A stretch of DNA of 64,000 bases from Cymbidium sinense (taxonomy: Eukaryota > Streptophyta > Magnoliopsida > Asparagales > Orchidaceae). Below, piece by piece: positions 46,801 through 58,133 of this stretch. The notes below the pieces were generated by a model that was not told the origin of the DNA, made no database searches, and saw nothing but the letters and a program-made list of their open reading frames with translations. The DNA is taken from positions 277,686,413 to 277,750,412 of the forward strand of contig CM038215.1 of NCBI GenBank assembly GCA_021442155.1, given 5' to 3'. Positions within the stretch are counted from its first letter, which is position 1. Each line of letters starts with the position of its first letter. Position numbers and translations under genes: made by a program.

Positions 46801-48065
46801 TTCAATGACTGGAGTTGGGTTAAGTCAATCTAACGCCAGATCAAGGTTTGACGGAGCATTAAGGTTCTTAAAGTTTTTTAGCACTACCCAATCTGCCCTT
46901 ACCCTTGTTCGTTGTTCTTCTTATTTATAAAAATAATGTTCTATTTATAAATTTTGAGAGTTATATTCTTCATAAATATGACAAAATTCTTAATTGTCCA
47001 TTGAAAGGCTTGAAATGATTCTATTAATCATAAAATATTTTTTGAATATATAAATGCATTATTGATGTTGATATTAAGGAATCATGGGATTGCTAGATTC
47101 ATCCTATTAAAACACTCAATTTAACTATAAGAGTGCAAAATTAAAAATTATTTTGTTCTTCAATTTATATCACAAAGTCATTGATTATGATTCCTAATTT
47201 GGGCTTGCTTGGAGTCGATCAAATCACCAATGGTGTTGATGGGTTCTTGAATTGAGATTTTTGTGTTGACTATAAATTTGTTAAAATTAAAATTTGGATG
47301 ATCTTTAATTTAATTCTAAAACTGTTGAAGTCAAGCGTTGCCTAAAGATTCATTGCCAATCAAATGAAATTTTGAGTGGTATTGCGATAATAAATTGATC
47401 CAAGTTCTCCTAATTCAAATTTTAAGCTTTCGAATTAAGCCAAAATTAAGAGAGACCAATTTTATTTTAAATCGGTTATAACATGTTCTTCAGTTTGTAT
47501 AGATTATATCATGATACTTGTGTTGATATGCCATATAAAAATTGATTTCACTAATTAGAAATTTTGATGCAATTTTAGATATCAAATTAAGCATCTAAAT
47601 ATTTGGAATAGAAGTTTTGATAGCTGATTATTATGAAATATAAATTTTTATTTTAACAAACCTATAATCAATATAGATAGACTCAATGACTATCACTATT
47701 ATAACAAATTTGATCATCGTTGTTCTAAAAAAACATTTCAACCCCTGAAATTGAATTACGTTGCCAAGCATAGGCAAATAGCTTAGCTTCACACATGAGG
47801 GAAATAACCTTGACGATATGGTTAGTAACAATTTAGTTTAGCGACTTCGTTGGCATGTTCTATGACAATTTTCTTGAATTGCTTGCTCTTAAAGGGTCAA
47901 CTAACCTTAAATTTCAATTATATTATTTAATCAGCCTCCATGATTTTAAGGGTACAAAATTACTTATAATTTTAGTTGTTCTTCTCTCACCTATGGCATA
48001 GCAGCTAAAAATATTCCTTTCCAAATTGACAATCGATAGGCCTATATTAATTATTCAAAGTTCAT
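46801..48065 (+). repeat. Conserved block 2 (unit B)
   Basis: Collinear with 18,851-20,110 and a diverged paralogue of 37,871-39,010. Non-coding; the ORF 47,631-47,831 is not supported. Confidence 0.6.
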
Positions 48066-48085
48066 ATTTGAACAATAATATCATC

Positions 48086-48122
48086 ATCATAATAATAATA
48101 ATAATAAATAAATAAATAAATT
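48086..48122. repeat. (AAT)n/(AAAT)n microsatellite (unit B)
   Basis: Same tract as 20,126-20,162. Confidence 0.85.
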
Positions 48123-48579
48123 TATCTTATCTCTTGAATTAGAATATAAATAAACCAAAAAACAGAATGATGAAAATAATAAAAGTCTTATCTTACAATA
48201 ATTTTTTATGAGGGCCACATCTATTTTTTTGATGAAGGTCATCGAATAATTAAGAATGAGAAAAAAAATTAATCTCAAATTGACTCTCAAAATGAAAGAG
48301 GAGATTACATCCTCTTATTATAATTTAGGACTTGCTTAGCAATATTTTTTTCCAAGGTAATAGACTATTTTCTTTTAAAATAGATTTAAAAATAAAACAA
48401 AACTGATAGAGAACCACCCGATGACATAAAAGATGGGAAATAGTGTATTTTTCTATCATTTAACTTGCAGAACCCAAACCGACAAAATTATATCTCTTTG
48501 TTGGCCTCCATGCATGATACATCAGTCAAGTCGAGCTCAAAATCCAAAATCGATGGACCTTTGATGTAACAACTCATAA

Positions 48580-49000
48580 ATCAGAGCTGAGATGTGCCAA
48601 ACATCACCAAAATCAATCAAAACTACCTCTGATCGATGAACGGACTTCATCATTGCATTAAGAACATCGAAATTGGTCAGAATATAAATATTGCACAGTC
48701 TAATGATCAACCGATCAAGCGATCATTTGTCGATATCGGCTATATCGAGTTTGGAGGTAGCTTACGTCCAAATGACCTCTGATTGATGAACGGACTTTGC
48801 CATCATGTTTAGAACATTGAAATTGGCTAGAATGTAAATATTGCACAATCTAACGATCAACCGATCAAGCGATCGAGCTGTCAATGTGCCGACGCGCATA
48901 TTGGAGTCAAGAAGCTGCGATGATGTTCAAATGACTTATGTTCATAAAATTGATTACGTCGTTAGTTTTGAAATATCAAAATCTATCAAATGAGATAATT
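48580..49000 (+). repeat. Tandem 150-bp repeats, about three units (unit B)
   Basis: GATGAACGGACTT at 48,635 and 48,785, and AGAACAT(C/T)GAAATTGG at 48,661 and 48,811, give a 150-bp period. Each unit has AATATTGCACA and GATCAACCGATCAAGCGATC. A third, partial unit follows to about 49,000. Confidence 0.8.
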
Positions 49001-49153
49001 CACACTTAATTCGGACAAGTCTGGATGAATGTCGAGCAATTGGAAGCGGTAATGTGCATTTTGAGCTATATTGACCTGATTCGATGCCGACTTGAACCAA
49101 ATGGCTTCGATCAAAAGCGGTCATCGTCACGCCGCATCGAATAACCTAAGATT

Positions 49154-49306
<153 letters not shown>

Positions 49307-49384
49307 ATTTAAATTAATCTAAAATGCTAATTATATTAACATAATTCAATTAGGAAATTAATTTAAAATGTATTTATTCTTAAT

Positions 49385-49575
49385 AATCATTAAAGGGCAT
49401 TTATTTGAATAAGTATCATTTGAAATATAGCAATTAAGTATCATTAAAAAAATTTAGAAATAGGTATGTCTCTGCAAGTATCATGTCGATTAGGCGTGGC
49501 GTAAAGTTGTCATGGTAATTGAAGCTAAAGTGGCTTCATTAGCTGCCACTTAGTGAGTAACTATAAATAAGAAAT
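49385..49575 (+). repeat. Left terminal inverted repeat of the PMD element
   Basis: Begins near AGGGCATTTATTTG and includes AAGTATCATT and CAATTAAGTA. It is complementary to 53,060-53,245 as described for the element. Confidence 0.65.
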
Positions 49576-50700
49576 CGATCGATATTCTTTCCGCCGTTCC
49601 ACCGATGCCTCCGATGAGCAAGCTTCCACGAGCCGACCGATTTTCCTCTTCCGAGCACGGTCCTCTTTGTCTCCAAGCTTCTCGATGGCCATCAGCATTG
49701 GTTCACCCACCTGCATTGTTCCGTCTTCTCCTTCTATCCAAAAGCTGCTCGTTTTCTTCCCAACAGCCGCGCCCACGATGTTAGACAATTTCACTCTCCA
49801 TCTAGCAGCCGTTGGAAGCCAACATTAGCTTCCAACGATGATTCCGGCAGCTCCATTTCATTTGGGGAAGTTAACTGCGGTGGATTCTACCATTTTTTGC
49901 ACAATCGTTCTTTTGACGATAAATCCCTATTTATTTTCATTTATAAATTAATAGAGTATGTGTGCTAGGATTAGAGTTTTATGGTTAGAATTTTGTGGTT
50001 GGATTTGATTTGTATGTTTGTGTTAGCATTGCAGTTCAGGTGATAAGATGTGGAGTATAATATTATTTAGGGTGTACGACATAATTTTGAAAGGTATGAG
50101 TTGGGTTTGAGTTGTTGCAGTTGGCTTATAAGCTTAGAGCCCTGTTAGTTGTAGTCACGTTAGATGGCGACATTTGTATAACGTGTCGATTGATTTAAAT
50201 TTGTTATGATTTATGCAGTTTGTTCTACAAGAATGAGTAGAGAATTTGTTTCACTTATCCTTTTGCTATGGAGGTGAACTAAGTATCGACTAGCAATTCA
50301 GTCCAAGTTATGTGGGAGGTCAAAATCGTCCAGTTAAGGTTCTACGGCATAGTACCTTACTGGAATTGAAACAAAGAATTATGAGAACCTTGCATTGATT
50401 GAGTCACATAGTCACATGGTTATCCGTGGGTAGGCCTCATACTAGCAAGTACAAATACAATGGATGAAAATAGGTAGTAGTAGTAGAACTTGTCAATGCA
50501 AGGCAGCCACTACTGCGTCATCGTGTCCATACAATATTAATAGTAGAAGGTATGTCATGGATACTTTAGCATAAAATGTATATGTTTAGTGCATGTTACT
50601 TACATTTTTCTTGTAGGTTGCAGTACTCTTATTTTTTCCTTACTTTATGCTACAGTTTCCCATTCATTATTTATAACTGTCTAACCCTGACTCCTGCATT
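49576..50700. other. Leader region of the PMD element, with an uncertain minus-strand ORF
   Basis: Bases 49,561-49,940 are GC-richer than the surroundings and hold a 77-codon minus-strand ORF (49,561-49,794) of normal-looking composition (KLGDKEDRARKRKIG). I do not recognise it, and it overlaps the terminal repeat. A hairpin GTTGGAAGC...GCTTCCAAC lies at about 49,810-49,835. The rest to 50,700 is intron- or leader-like. Confidence 0.3.
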
Positions 50701-50709
50701 TATTTTCTT

Positions 50710-52715
50710 CAGCGGTATGATGGGCGAGCACCACCCACAGTTAGACGCCGGCGTGGGCCATGCTAGGGGCCACCACTTGGATCACCACTCGGGTCCACCT
50801 AGCATAGCCTCCCTATGTGGATGACATTGAGCCGCTCACCTTGATACTGTAAGTAATATTTAATTTATGTTTCAACATTACACCTGCATAAATTTAATTT
50901 TGCTTAATGACTGATCGATCTTTTTTTTTGCAGAGCACTATTCTAGAGGCTACTTCGCACTTGCTTATGCTGAAGGAGTGGCCCATCACTTGCAGAAGAT
51001 TCATCAGTGGGCTAGAGACAGTAGGCCTATAGTGTGCTACCCAGCTTCGTTTCATCCACCTAGATCACCATCTGCTTACTGCCCTGGTTGAGAGATGGTC
51101 TCCTGATAACACCTTCCAACTATTTGTGGTGAGATGGCTGACGCTCAGGGATGTTGCGATGATCACGGGTTTATATTGATGGGCCACATTTTGAATTGTG
51201 ATTGGTGAGGGAAGAGATGGGCTAGTTGGCGATTCTTTACGAGTTATTCGACATCCTATTGACGTGATGTACCATGATCAATCGTCCACATCAGTCGACC
51301 CGATGGGCTAGGCACATACATGCCATGAGGTGTCTTAGGTGGTATTACACAAGTCATAGTTTTGACTTTTGCCCTACATTCTATTTCTTATTGGGTGTTT
51401 CTTCGGGATACATGTTAAGGTCCACATGCAGTATCCTCCACTACTAGAGTACCTAGATTCATTCATTACACTAGCTATAGGAGGAGCAATTCTGGCCTAC
51501 CTCTATAGAGAACTCTATGAGTTGACTAGCCCACCTTATGGTCGGACTACACCTACTATAGATATGGTCTTGGGAGCATATTCATGTGGGAGGCGACCAT
51601 GTGCCATATCGATTGATCTTGATGGTCTCTTGGGTTGGTATATTTTACTTTACGCACTTTCAAATTTCTAGCTTATATGTTTGTTTAAACTGTTGTATGT
51701 ATAGGTGGAATGAGAGATATGTTACCATGAATGGAACATTGCATTATATAGAAATGAGTTGGATGGCTTCTGTGCGTGCTCGGGTTGGACTTGCGAGTAC
51801 ATTTGATTCAAATAGCTATAATGCATATTCTAATTTTATTTAATTTTTAATATGTGCAGGTGATTTGGGAGCCGTACATTGAGCATATCACGCTACATCT
51901 ATCAAATACATGCTCAGTAGGCTCTGATATATGATTAGCATGAGTCACTCGATGAAGAGGGTAGAGTGGCATTTATCATCGAGTCTGACGATTGCTCATA
52001 CCTAGAGTAGATGTGGCACCATTTGACCCTAATTTCAAAAGGGTCGATGGTCGAGGCAAAGCGGATGTTGACTGGGTTGATTATCACCAGGTGCACATTG
52101 TCACTTGGGAGAGGCGGAGGGATTACCTTGTCGAGGGCTTAGATGAAGATGAGGGCAGACTGACGGCTATCACCCATTACATGTGCTGGTTCAGATAGTG
52201 GGCTTCTCTCTATTTACTGGCTGCCTCGATAGATCCTCTGACCACTTACTATCCCAAAGCACCTGTAAAGCGTATATATGTAAGTGTTAGCATAAGTATT
52301 CATTTGAATTCAATATGTTACTTTAATTTCACACTATTTTTTTTTTATTATCGGGACATTTTCCGGCCATTGCCATGTGGATGAGCATGAGTTACAGGGA
52401 GCCGTTGATAGGTACAAAGTGCTATGCAGAGACTTGCGATGCCTGTACATATCAGGGACACAAAGTATGGATCAGAGCCTACAGAGGATGTCCCACACCA
52501 TGATTGGAGCACCGGTCCATCTACATATGCTGATCGAGGTCCTTACATACCGACTAGTATGAGTCACAACCACCTATCTTCTGTCCACAGACTATCCGAG
52601 CAGAATTCAAGATCTTGCATTGAAAGGTCACCATCAGCTGTGTGATCGTCCATCACGTGAACCTGACCAGTACACACCTGGGAGTGGTGCAATTCCACAC
52701 AAACGATGGAGGCGT
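50710..52715 (+). pseudogene. Plant mobile domain (PMD, MAIN-like) gene, degraded (unit B only)
   Basis: Recognisable PMD segments occur in order. HLLMLKEWPITCRRFISGLE is at about 50,960. HLLTALVERWSPDNTF and LTLRDVAMITGL are at about 51,065-51,175. GGAILAYLYRELYE (51,480-51,525) is followed by IWSWEHIHVG. VIWEPYIEHITLHL is at about 51,862, after an intron-like ATGTGCAG. DVDWVDYHQVHIVTWERRRD (52,060-52,120) and ITHYMCWFR close the set. Intron-like boundaries (GTAAGT at 50,849; TTTTTTTGCAG to 50,933) suggest a genomic, unspliced copy. In-frame stops (after GLETVGL and GLY) and frameshifts argue against function. PMD proteins occur both as host nuclear proteins and as transposon cargo. Unit A lacks this gene. 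Confidence 0.8.
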
Positions 52716-53059
52716 TAGATGTTTAGGATAGTCTATTTGTGTGTCTTTACTACATTTATTATTAACTATTTTATTTTTATTTCTATATCATCTATTTATG
52801 TAAATACCTGTACTCAATTTTTGGAATGAAAACTTGTAAATAATCTATTTTGTTTTTATCTATCAATTTGTATTTGTTCTTAGATATTTTAGATCTACTT
52901 AAATGAAAACTTTGGTCGAGGTCCCTGTTTATACTTGATGATAAGGGCTTTAAACTTGCAAATAGAACACCTAAAACTAAAGCAAAAATATAAGAGCTCA
53001 AAGCCAATCCTTGATGTAAAAAAAATTTCATATCACGGGCTAGTCACCATAGTGAGGAC
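52716..53059. other. Non-coding part of the PMD element before the right terminal repeat
   Basis: Collinear with 21,165-21,480 in unit A. No coding sequence is supported on either strand. Confidence 0.5.
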
Positions 53060-53245
53060 TAGCTGCAGATCTGATCTAGTTCCACTTAGTGGGCGATTGG
53101 CTCACATTATCATGGTAACTGCATCGTCGATTCTAATGGCTACCTAGTCATATTGGTGCGACTATACCCTAAATTTTTTTAATTATACTTAATTGCCTAA
53201 TTACCTTTCTAATGATACTTATTTTAAAAAAATGCCCCTCTAAAA
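53060..53245 (-). repeat. Right terminal inverted repeat of the PMD element
   Basis: Contains CTAAATTTTTTTAATTATAC, TAATGATACTTATTTT and the outer AAATGCCCCTC end. Unit A keeps the same repeat at about 21,480-21,670. Confidence 0.65.
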
Positions 53246-53525
53246 ATTTCGTGAACGCTCTTCCACTCCTTGATCATTCATTTGGTTTCCCCTTCTCCAA
53301 GACCCGAAGCCTCTCATCTCGTTCATTGGTTGAGGAACAAACCACGCATGATTTCTACCCCTTCCCTCGCCGTCCGTCTGAAAGCAAAGCCAAAATCAAT
53401 CCCTTACTCTTCACTACTCTTCTCTACAAACCCATCTGCATTCAAACCGCAAGCCACGTAACTCTTCCCCAAAACCAAGCTATAGCTGTGTGGGTTGCTA
53501 AGCGGGAAGAGTGAGACAGAGAGAG

Positions 53526-53900
53526 ATGGCCTCATCGGCAAACGTGATGGTTGCGATTCAAGGGAAGAAACCAAGTGGCACCGTTGACCTATAACACCCA
53601 CTCTGCCGGTACATCGCCAACCACTACTCTGAGTTGGAGGCGCAATCCCTTGAGGATGACTTCTAATCCATTCAACAAATGTGATCAAACATCGAGAATT
53701 CTCCAGATTTATTGTTGGAGCGCCACCGTGACCTTCTCCAATCATACTTTTGCACCCTCTGCCTTGTCGAGCCTGTTTCCAAATCTCCTCCGATCCTTCC
53801 CATATCAATTCACTCTCCTTCGTGTGGTTTGATGTGTTCCATCCTTTGAGGAAGGCTGTACATAATAGCCTTCATCTCGAGAAGGCTACTGTTCTTTTTA
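53526..53900 (+). pseudogene. BRO1-domain (ALIX-like) gene fragment (unit B)
   Basis: The better preserved copy. It starts at ATG with MASSANVMVAIQGKKPSG, then RYIANHYSELEAQSLEDDF, then LLLERHRDLLQSYF. After a frameshift it reads HINSLSFVWFDVFHPLRKAV and HNSLHLEKATVLF. These follow the order of the N-terminal BRO1 domain of plant ALIX-type proteins, which bind ESCRT-III at endosomes. About 125 residues are covered without a visible intron. A 5'-UTR-like leader precedes it from ~53,260. At about 53,897 the sequence switches abruptly to xylulose kinase. The minus-strand ORF at 53,404-53,808 is antisense to it. Identification is by recalled family motifs and should be searched. Confidence 0.7.
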
Positions 53901-54070
53901 TCCCAAATAGTTTGGCAGGTTTTATCCTAAATACACGAGGTGATCTAGCAATAAGCCTTGGAATGTCTGATCTTGAATAATATAGAGCTAAAATCATAGA
54001 AGGACATGTTTTTCCAAATTTCTGCTATATGGTTATGCTAGTTTATAAAATGGATACTTAAGTAAGAGTT
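53901..54070 (+). pseudogene. Xylulose kinase fragment, shortened (unit B)
   Basis: IPNSLAGFILNTRGDLAISL followed by GMSDL and, out of frame, a MVMLVYK trace. This corresponds to the C-terminal part of the larger unit A fragment. The ~430 bp coding for the upstream part (WMD to the HFKKD region) are missing, so the BRO1 LEKATVLF segment is joined directly to NSLAG. The frame 53,750-53,980 runs across this secondary junction. Confidence 0.75.
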
Positions 54071-54099
54071 TGATCATAGAAAATTTCAACTATCGGTGA

Positions 54100-55030
54100 T
54101 ACACACTTGTGCATGTAGAATTTTGGTAGGTGGTCTTATGGTGGACTTCTAAATTCATATGCTATTATTATACCATCATTAGTCATCAAATAGACTTGAA
54201 GCCTAGGAGATAATGGGACAAATAAGTTAAATTTAGCATTATGCATTTTATATATGAAAGCTTGGGATGCAAGGAGAAAAGCTATAGGAACTATTTTTAG
54301 TAGTTGGGAGGAATCATAACATTCACCATATAAGCTGATGAATGATATTTGTTATGCTATGAGGAGTTCAATATATCAAATATAATATAATAACACAAAC
54401 TATTTTCAATGATTATTTTAAAACTGACATATGCATGACATTAGGAATGTGAAGCAAGAAGTATATGATTGGTTGATCGCCTGAGATATCACTAGGTGGA
54501 CTTTGTTATAGGATACTAGAATTCGATACGGGTTAATGACACTTAACATAGTAGAATGATTTAATGGAGTCCTTCTTCGAGCTAGAGGCCTACCCATATA
54601 AGCTTTGACTTGTTCAATTTATTACAACATTGTATCACTATTTCTTAGACGATACACTGGTGTAGAAAAGCAGATTATGTCAAATGAGTCCATCACTTTG
54701 TGAATTAGATATAGAAGATTTGAGAGTGAGCGAGGAGGTTTCTGTTCAAACTTGTATTCATAAGTGAAGTATTTGACTTTTCTATCGATCATTCATGTAG
54801 ACTATCAGATAGGAGTTGTTATGTACTTGTGGTAAACGCAAGCATTCCATATACCATGTGCACACATTATATATTATCGACATATTCGTCCTCCCATATG
54901 TTTCATAGCATTACTCATAAGGCCTTTAGGAACACATATACATGAGTTTCACATCATTCGAGCGATCTACATGTCTGAATTTGATACCGGTTATGAATCA
55001 TTGAGCTTACAACACCAAATTTTAGACATA
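54100..55030 (+). pseudogene. MULE transposase relic 1 (unit B)
   Basis: Counterpart of 22,930-23,850 with the same domain order: a KAWDARRKAIGTIFSSWEES block near 54,260-54,315, the EVYDWLI block near 54,460, and a broken SWIM region near 54,820-54,880. The catalytic core is missing here too, so the deletion predates the unit duplication. Confidence 0.72.
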
Positions 55031-56757
55031 TGGGAGGCCATGAAGTAAAGGTTCAAACACAATTGATGAATGGTAACATAAAGTAATCGAATATGCAGCT
55101 TATGTCATAGTTTGGGATTGTTTAAATTACCCATTATCACTTTTAGTCTTTTAGTAACTTGATTGAGTTTTTAACTTAGTATTATGTTCACTTCTTACTT
55201 CAGATTAGATCTAATCACTATGAAGAGAAGAAAGAGACTTTACTCATTCATCCATAACCAAAGTTGATTTCCAAAGATAGATTACTATTGCTTTAAATTT
55301 CTAAATGGACCATTTATAAATTTTATTTTAGCCTAAGTCTGGATCAATCTTAATGAATCTTATCCAGACATGAAAGGCATCTTAAGACCCATGAAATTAA
55401 GCCACCATAACATGAGTAATACTCAAATACTTTCTTTCATTATCAATAACATTCACATTCTTATTTTTTAGCTTATTAAATATTTGATTTAGTATATATA
55501 TACATGTAATGTACTCATATTTTTTTACACACTTAATGAATGTTGATGCATGAATTTAATAGAAAAAAGAGGTTTCATCTCATATTTAAGCATATGCAAA
55601 CATGTATATGAAATTTAATCAAGTACGTGTTATTATTAAATCAGGAGAGTGAGATTATTTAAAACCTCTTTGGGGCTACTTAAAGTCTCGTATTCCCGGA
55701 ATGTTTATGTTATATACTTGCCAATTCAAATACACATGAACATATACATAAACCTAGAAATTAAATCATGAAAAGGGTTCTATATAAATATCTTTTACTT
55801 ATGAAAAGCTTAATGTAAAATAGAGGATTTCACTTTATATTCTAATATATACATGCACATAAATTAAATTAAGCAAGTGCGTGCCATTGTTAAACCACGA
55901 ACGTGAGATTATCTAATACCTCCTTGAGGCTACTTAAAGCCTCGTATTCCCGCGATGTTCAAACAATATACTTGTCAATTCAAATACATGAATACATAAG
56001 TATAAATATATGAATAAAATTATCAATTGGAATCTTTTTATTACAAGTAAATGAACATTTCATTTTCACATAATTAATTATTTATAATAAGCATTGATTT
56101 AAAATTCATAATTAACAAATAGTTTCAAAATAGCTTAAGATTTACTAATGATAATAGCCACACCATATGATAATATTTGTCTAATTCATGCAATTTAAAT
56201 GCAATCATATTCTCTTAACTTTTAAACATAAATACATTAAGCACATGACATGTACATTTATACTAATTGAAAGGAAGTAATTGAATACCATCACACAACA
56301 TGCTTGATTTCATTAGAACCTAAGGACAATCAAGTTAGATAAATATCTCTTAAATCTAATCAAAGTTTATTTAATGTTTAACTTTAATATTTAAGTTGTT
56401 GAAACTTAAATACAAGAAATAATAGTTAGTGTTCAACCCATATCCATGTTTGTTTGTTAATAAATTTAAACAAAATTTAAGTGGCTTTTTTTGAATTAAT
56501 TAATTTTGGCCTATTAATAATTCATTTAATTACCCTATAAAAAATCTCTTAATTTGATTAATTATTAAGCAAGAGCTCACAGATCATGATGATATGCTTG
56601 AAAAATAAAATTTGCAATATCCTAAGAATTCTAATGCAATTAAGCTCATGTTTAATAAATAATTAAATTAAGAAGATTAAGCTAATTACTTTTATAATTC
56701 CCCACACCAATGAAGAATCATAATTTTATTGAAAATCCTTATACTAACTAAGCACAT
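55031..56757. other. AT-rich sequence with two ~240-bp direct repeats (unit B)
   Basis: Two units at about 55,560-55,790 and 55,800-56,010 share GTGAGATTAT, GGGGCTACTTAAAG/GAGGCTACTTAAAG, CCTCGTATTCCCG and TATACTTG(C/T)CAATTCAAAT. There is no coding sequence. Collinear with 23,851-25,512. Confidence 0.5.
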
Positions 56758-58133
56758 AAGGAGGGTCAATAAAACTATTTTATTAAATGAGTTAATTTTG
56801 ATGGTTTATATTTAAATTTCTTCTAACCATTTAATTAATTCATTAAGCACCTTGTGCTCGAAAATTCACCAGACCTCTGACAATATTTGATAAAGAGAGT
56901 ATGATTTAGTTTTAATTTTAAAAAGATGGAATAGTAGATAAGAACTACTTAGAGATTTGGCCCTCATTTTTTTGAGGACTTTAGATCTTCATTTCCTATA
57001 CAGCCCCTATAGTTATTACCCCTCCCAATGATTGAGAGAACTTTTCATTAAGGTTAGTCATTAAAAATGCATAGTGTATAGTAGCATCATGTAGTTTTAA
57101 GAATTTAGATTATAAAATTCATCATTTTATCTTAAACTATGGTTGGGGAATGATGATGTGTCATCCCAGCTCCCATGGTTGTCATTTATTTGTGGTCCCT
57201 AGTCTAAACATGGTAGTACCCACTTAAGGATCTAATCACCAACACATGGGTTACGTCATCCAAGAAATTCTTGTGGACATGGGGTGTTGTTTGTCTAAGG
57301 AGACAATCTTAAGTCTACCTTAGCTGACATAGTATTGTTTGCACTATCAAGTCTACCCTATGATTCACAACTCAAAGGGTAGAGCCATTGGGGTGCATAC
57401 AATCTGATAATATAATGGAAACTTTCATCTTTCGTAGGACTCTATTATTGCTTCATCTAGCCTAGAAAACCACATAGTTAGAGGATATCAATCACGTCCA
57501 TACTGGCGTGAGATTGATTGAGAGTGAACATAGTATAATACTTGATTTGACATTGGCCCCTTTGTGAGCTAGAGTTTTCTTAATTTGTCATCACGACAAA
57601 TAATTATTGAAGGTGGATAGATTGAGTTGGCTTTAAGTTTTTAATGATTGAGTTTCATTAAAGCAGTTTGAGATTGAGATTTGATTTAGGTTAAATTGAT
57701 TAGAAAAATTGATTAATTTGAATATATTTAAGGGCTTTAGATCTTGTCAACTTTGTTTAGCTGCTAACGGAAGATTAGATCTACTATCGAGAATCAGTTT
57801 CTCGATATTTCACGATTTGAAACTCTTATTATAATTTTAAGGTTTTGTTAAGCGGAAGTCGAAGACTAAATCGAAATAAGCATCATCCTCGACACTTTAA
57901 TTTAAACATTCATAGTGTGGGGCCCATGCAATGTATAGTAATTTTGTAATTTATTTTGAATTATGAGATTGATTTTATATTTTCATTTTTTGTTCTTTAG
58001 CTGCATATTTGACATTAAAATTTGCACTTGAAATCTATGTCCGAAATAATTTATAGTTTTAGATAATTTCACTTAATTAGTTTTCATTGGTTTTAAATTC
58101 ATAATTTGATGAAATCCTAAATTTTATTAAAAG
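56758..58133. other. 1.4-kb segment present only in unit B
   Basis: Unit A passes directly from ACTAAGCACATA to the GATTTTATAGATTTT-like sequence at 25,513, whereas unit B has ~1.38 kb between them. The segment is non-coding and less AT-rich than its surroundings. No target duplication or terminal repeat was recognised, so deletion from A is as likely as insertion in B. Confidence 0.6.

Larger units (their letters stand above)
49385..53245. mobile_element. Long-terminal-inverted-repeat (MULE-like) element carrying a PMD gene (unit B)
   Basis: The left end (about 49,385-49,575) and right end (about 53,060-53,245) are imperfect inverted repeats of roughly 190 bp. The reverse complement of the left contains ATTTCTAAATTTTTTTAATG, TACTTAATTG, ATGATACTTATT and AATGCCC. 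The right has CTAAATTTTTTTAATTATAC, TACTTAATTG, ATGATACTTATTTT and AATGCCCC in the same order. A match near TCATGGTAACT extends it inward. Long terminal repeats beginning near GGGCATT are usual for MULEs. No transposase lies inside; the cargo is a PMD gene. A 9-bp target duplication could not be read with confidence. Confidence 0.65.

Noticed and set aside
49561..49794. 77-codon minus-strand ORF as a confident gene
   Set aside because: The composition is reasonable, but it overlaps the terminal inverted repeat, has no recognised domain and no unit A counterpart. Kept only as a note.
53404..53808. 134-codon minus-strand ORF
   Set aside because: It is antisense to the BRO1 fragment, whose plus-strand motifs are clear.
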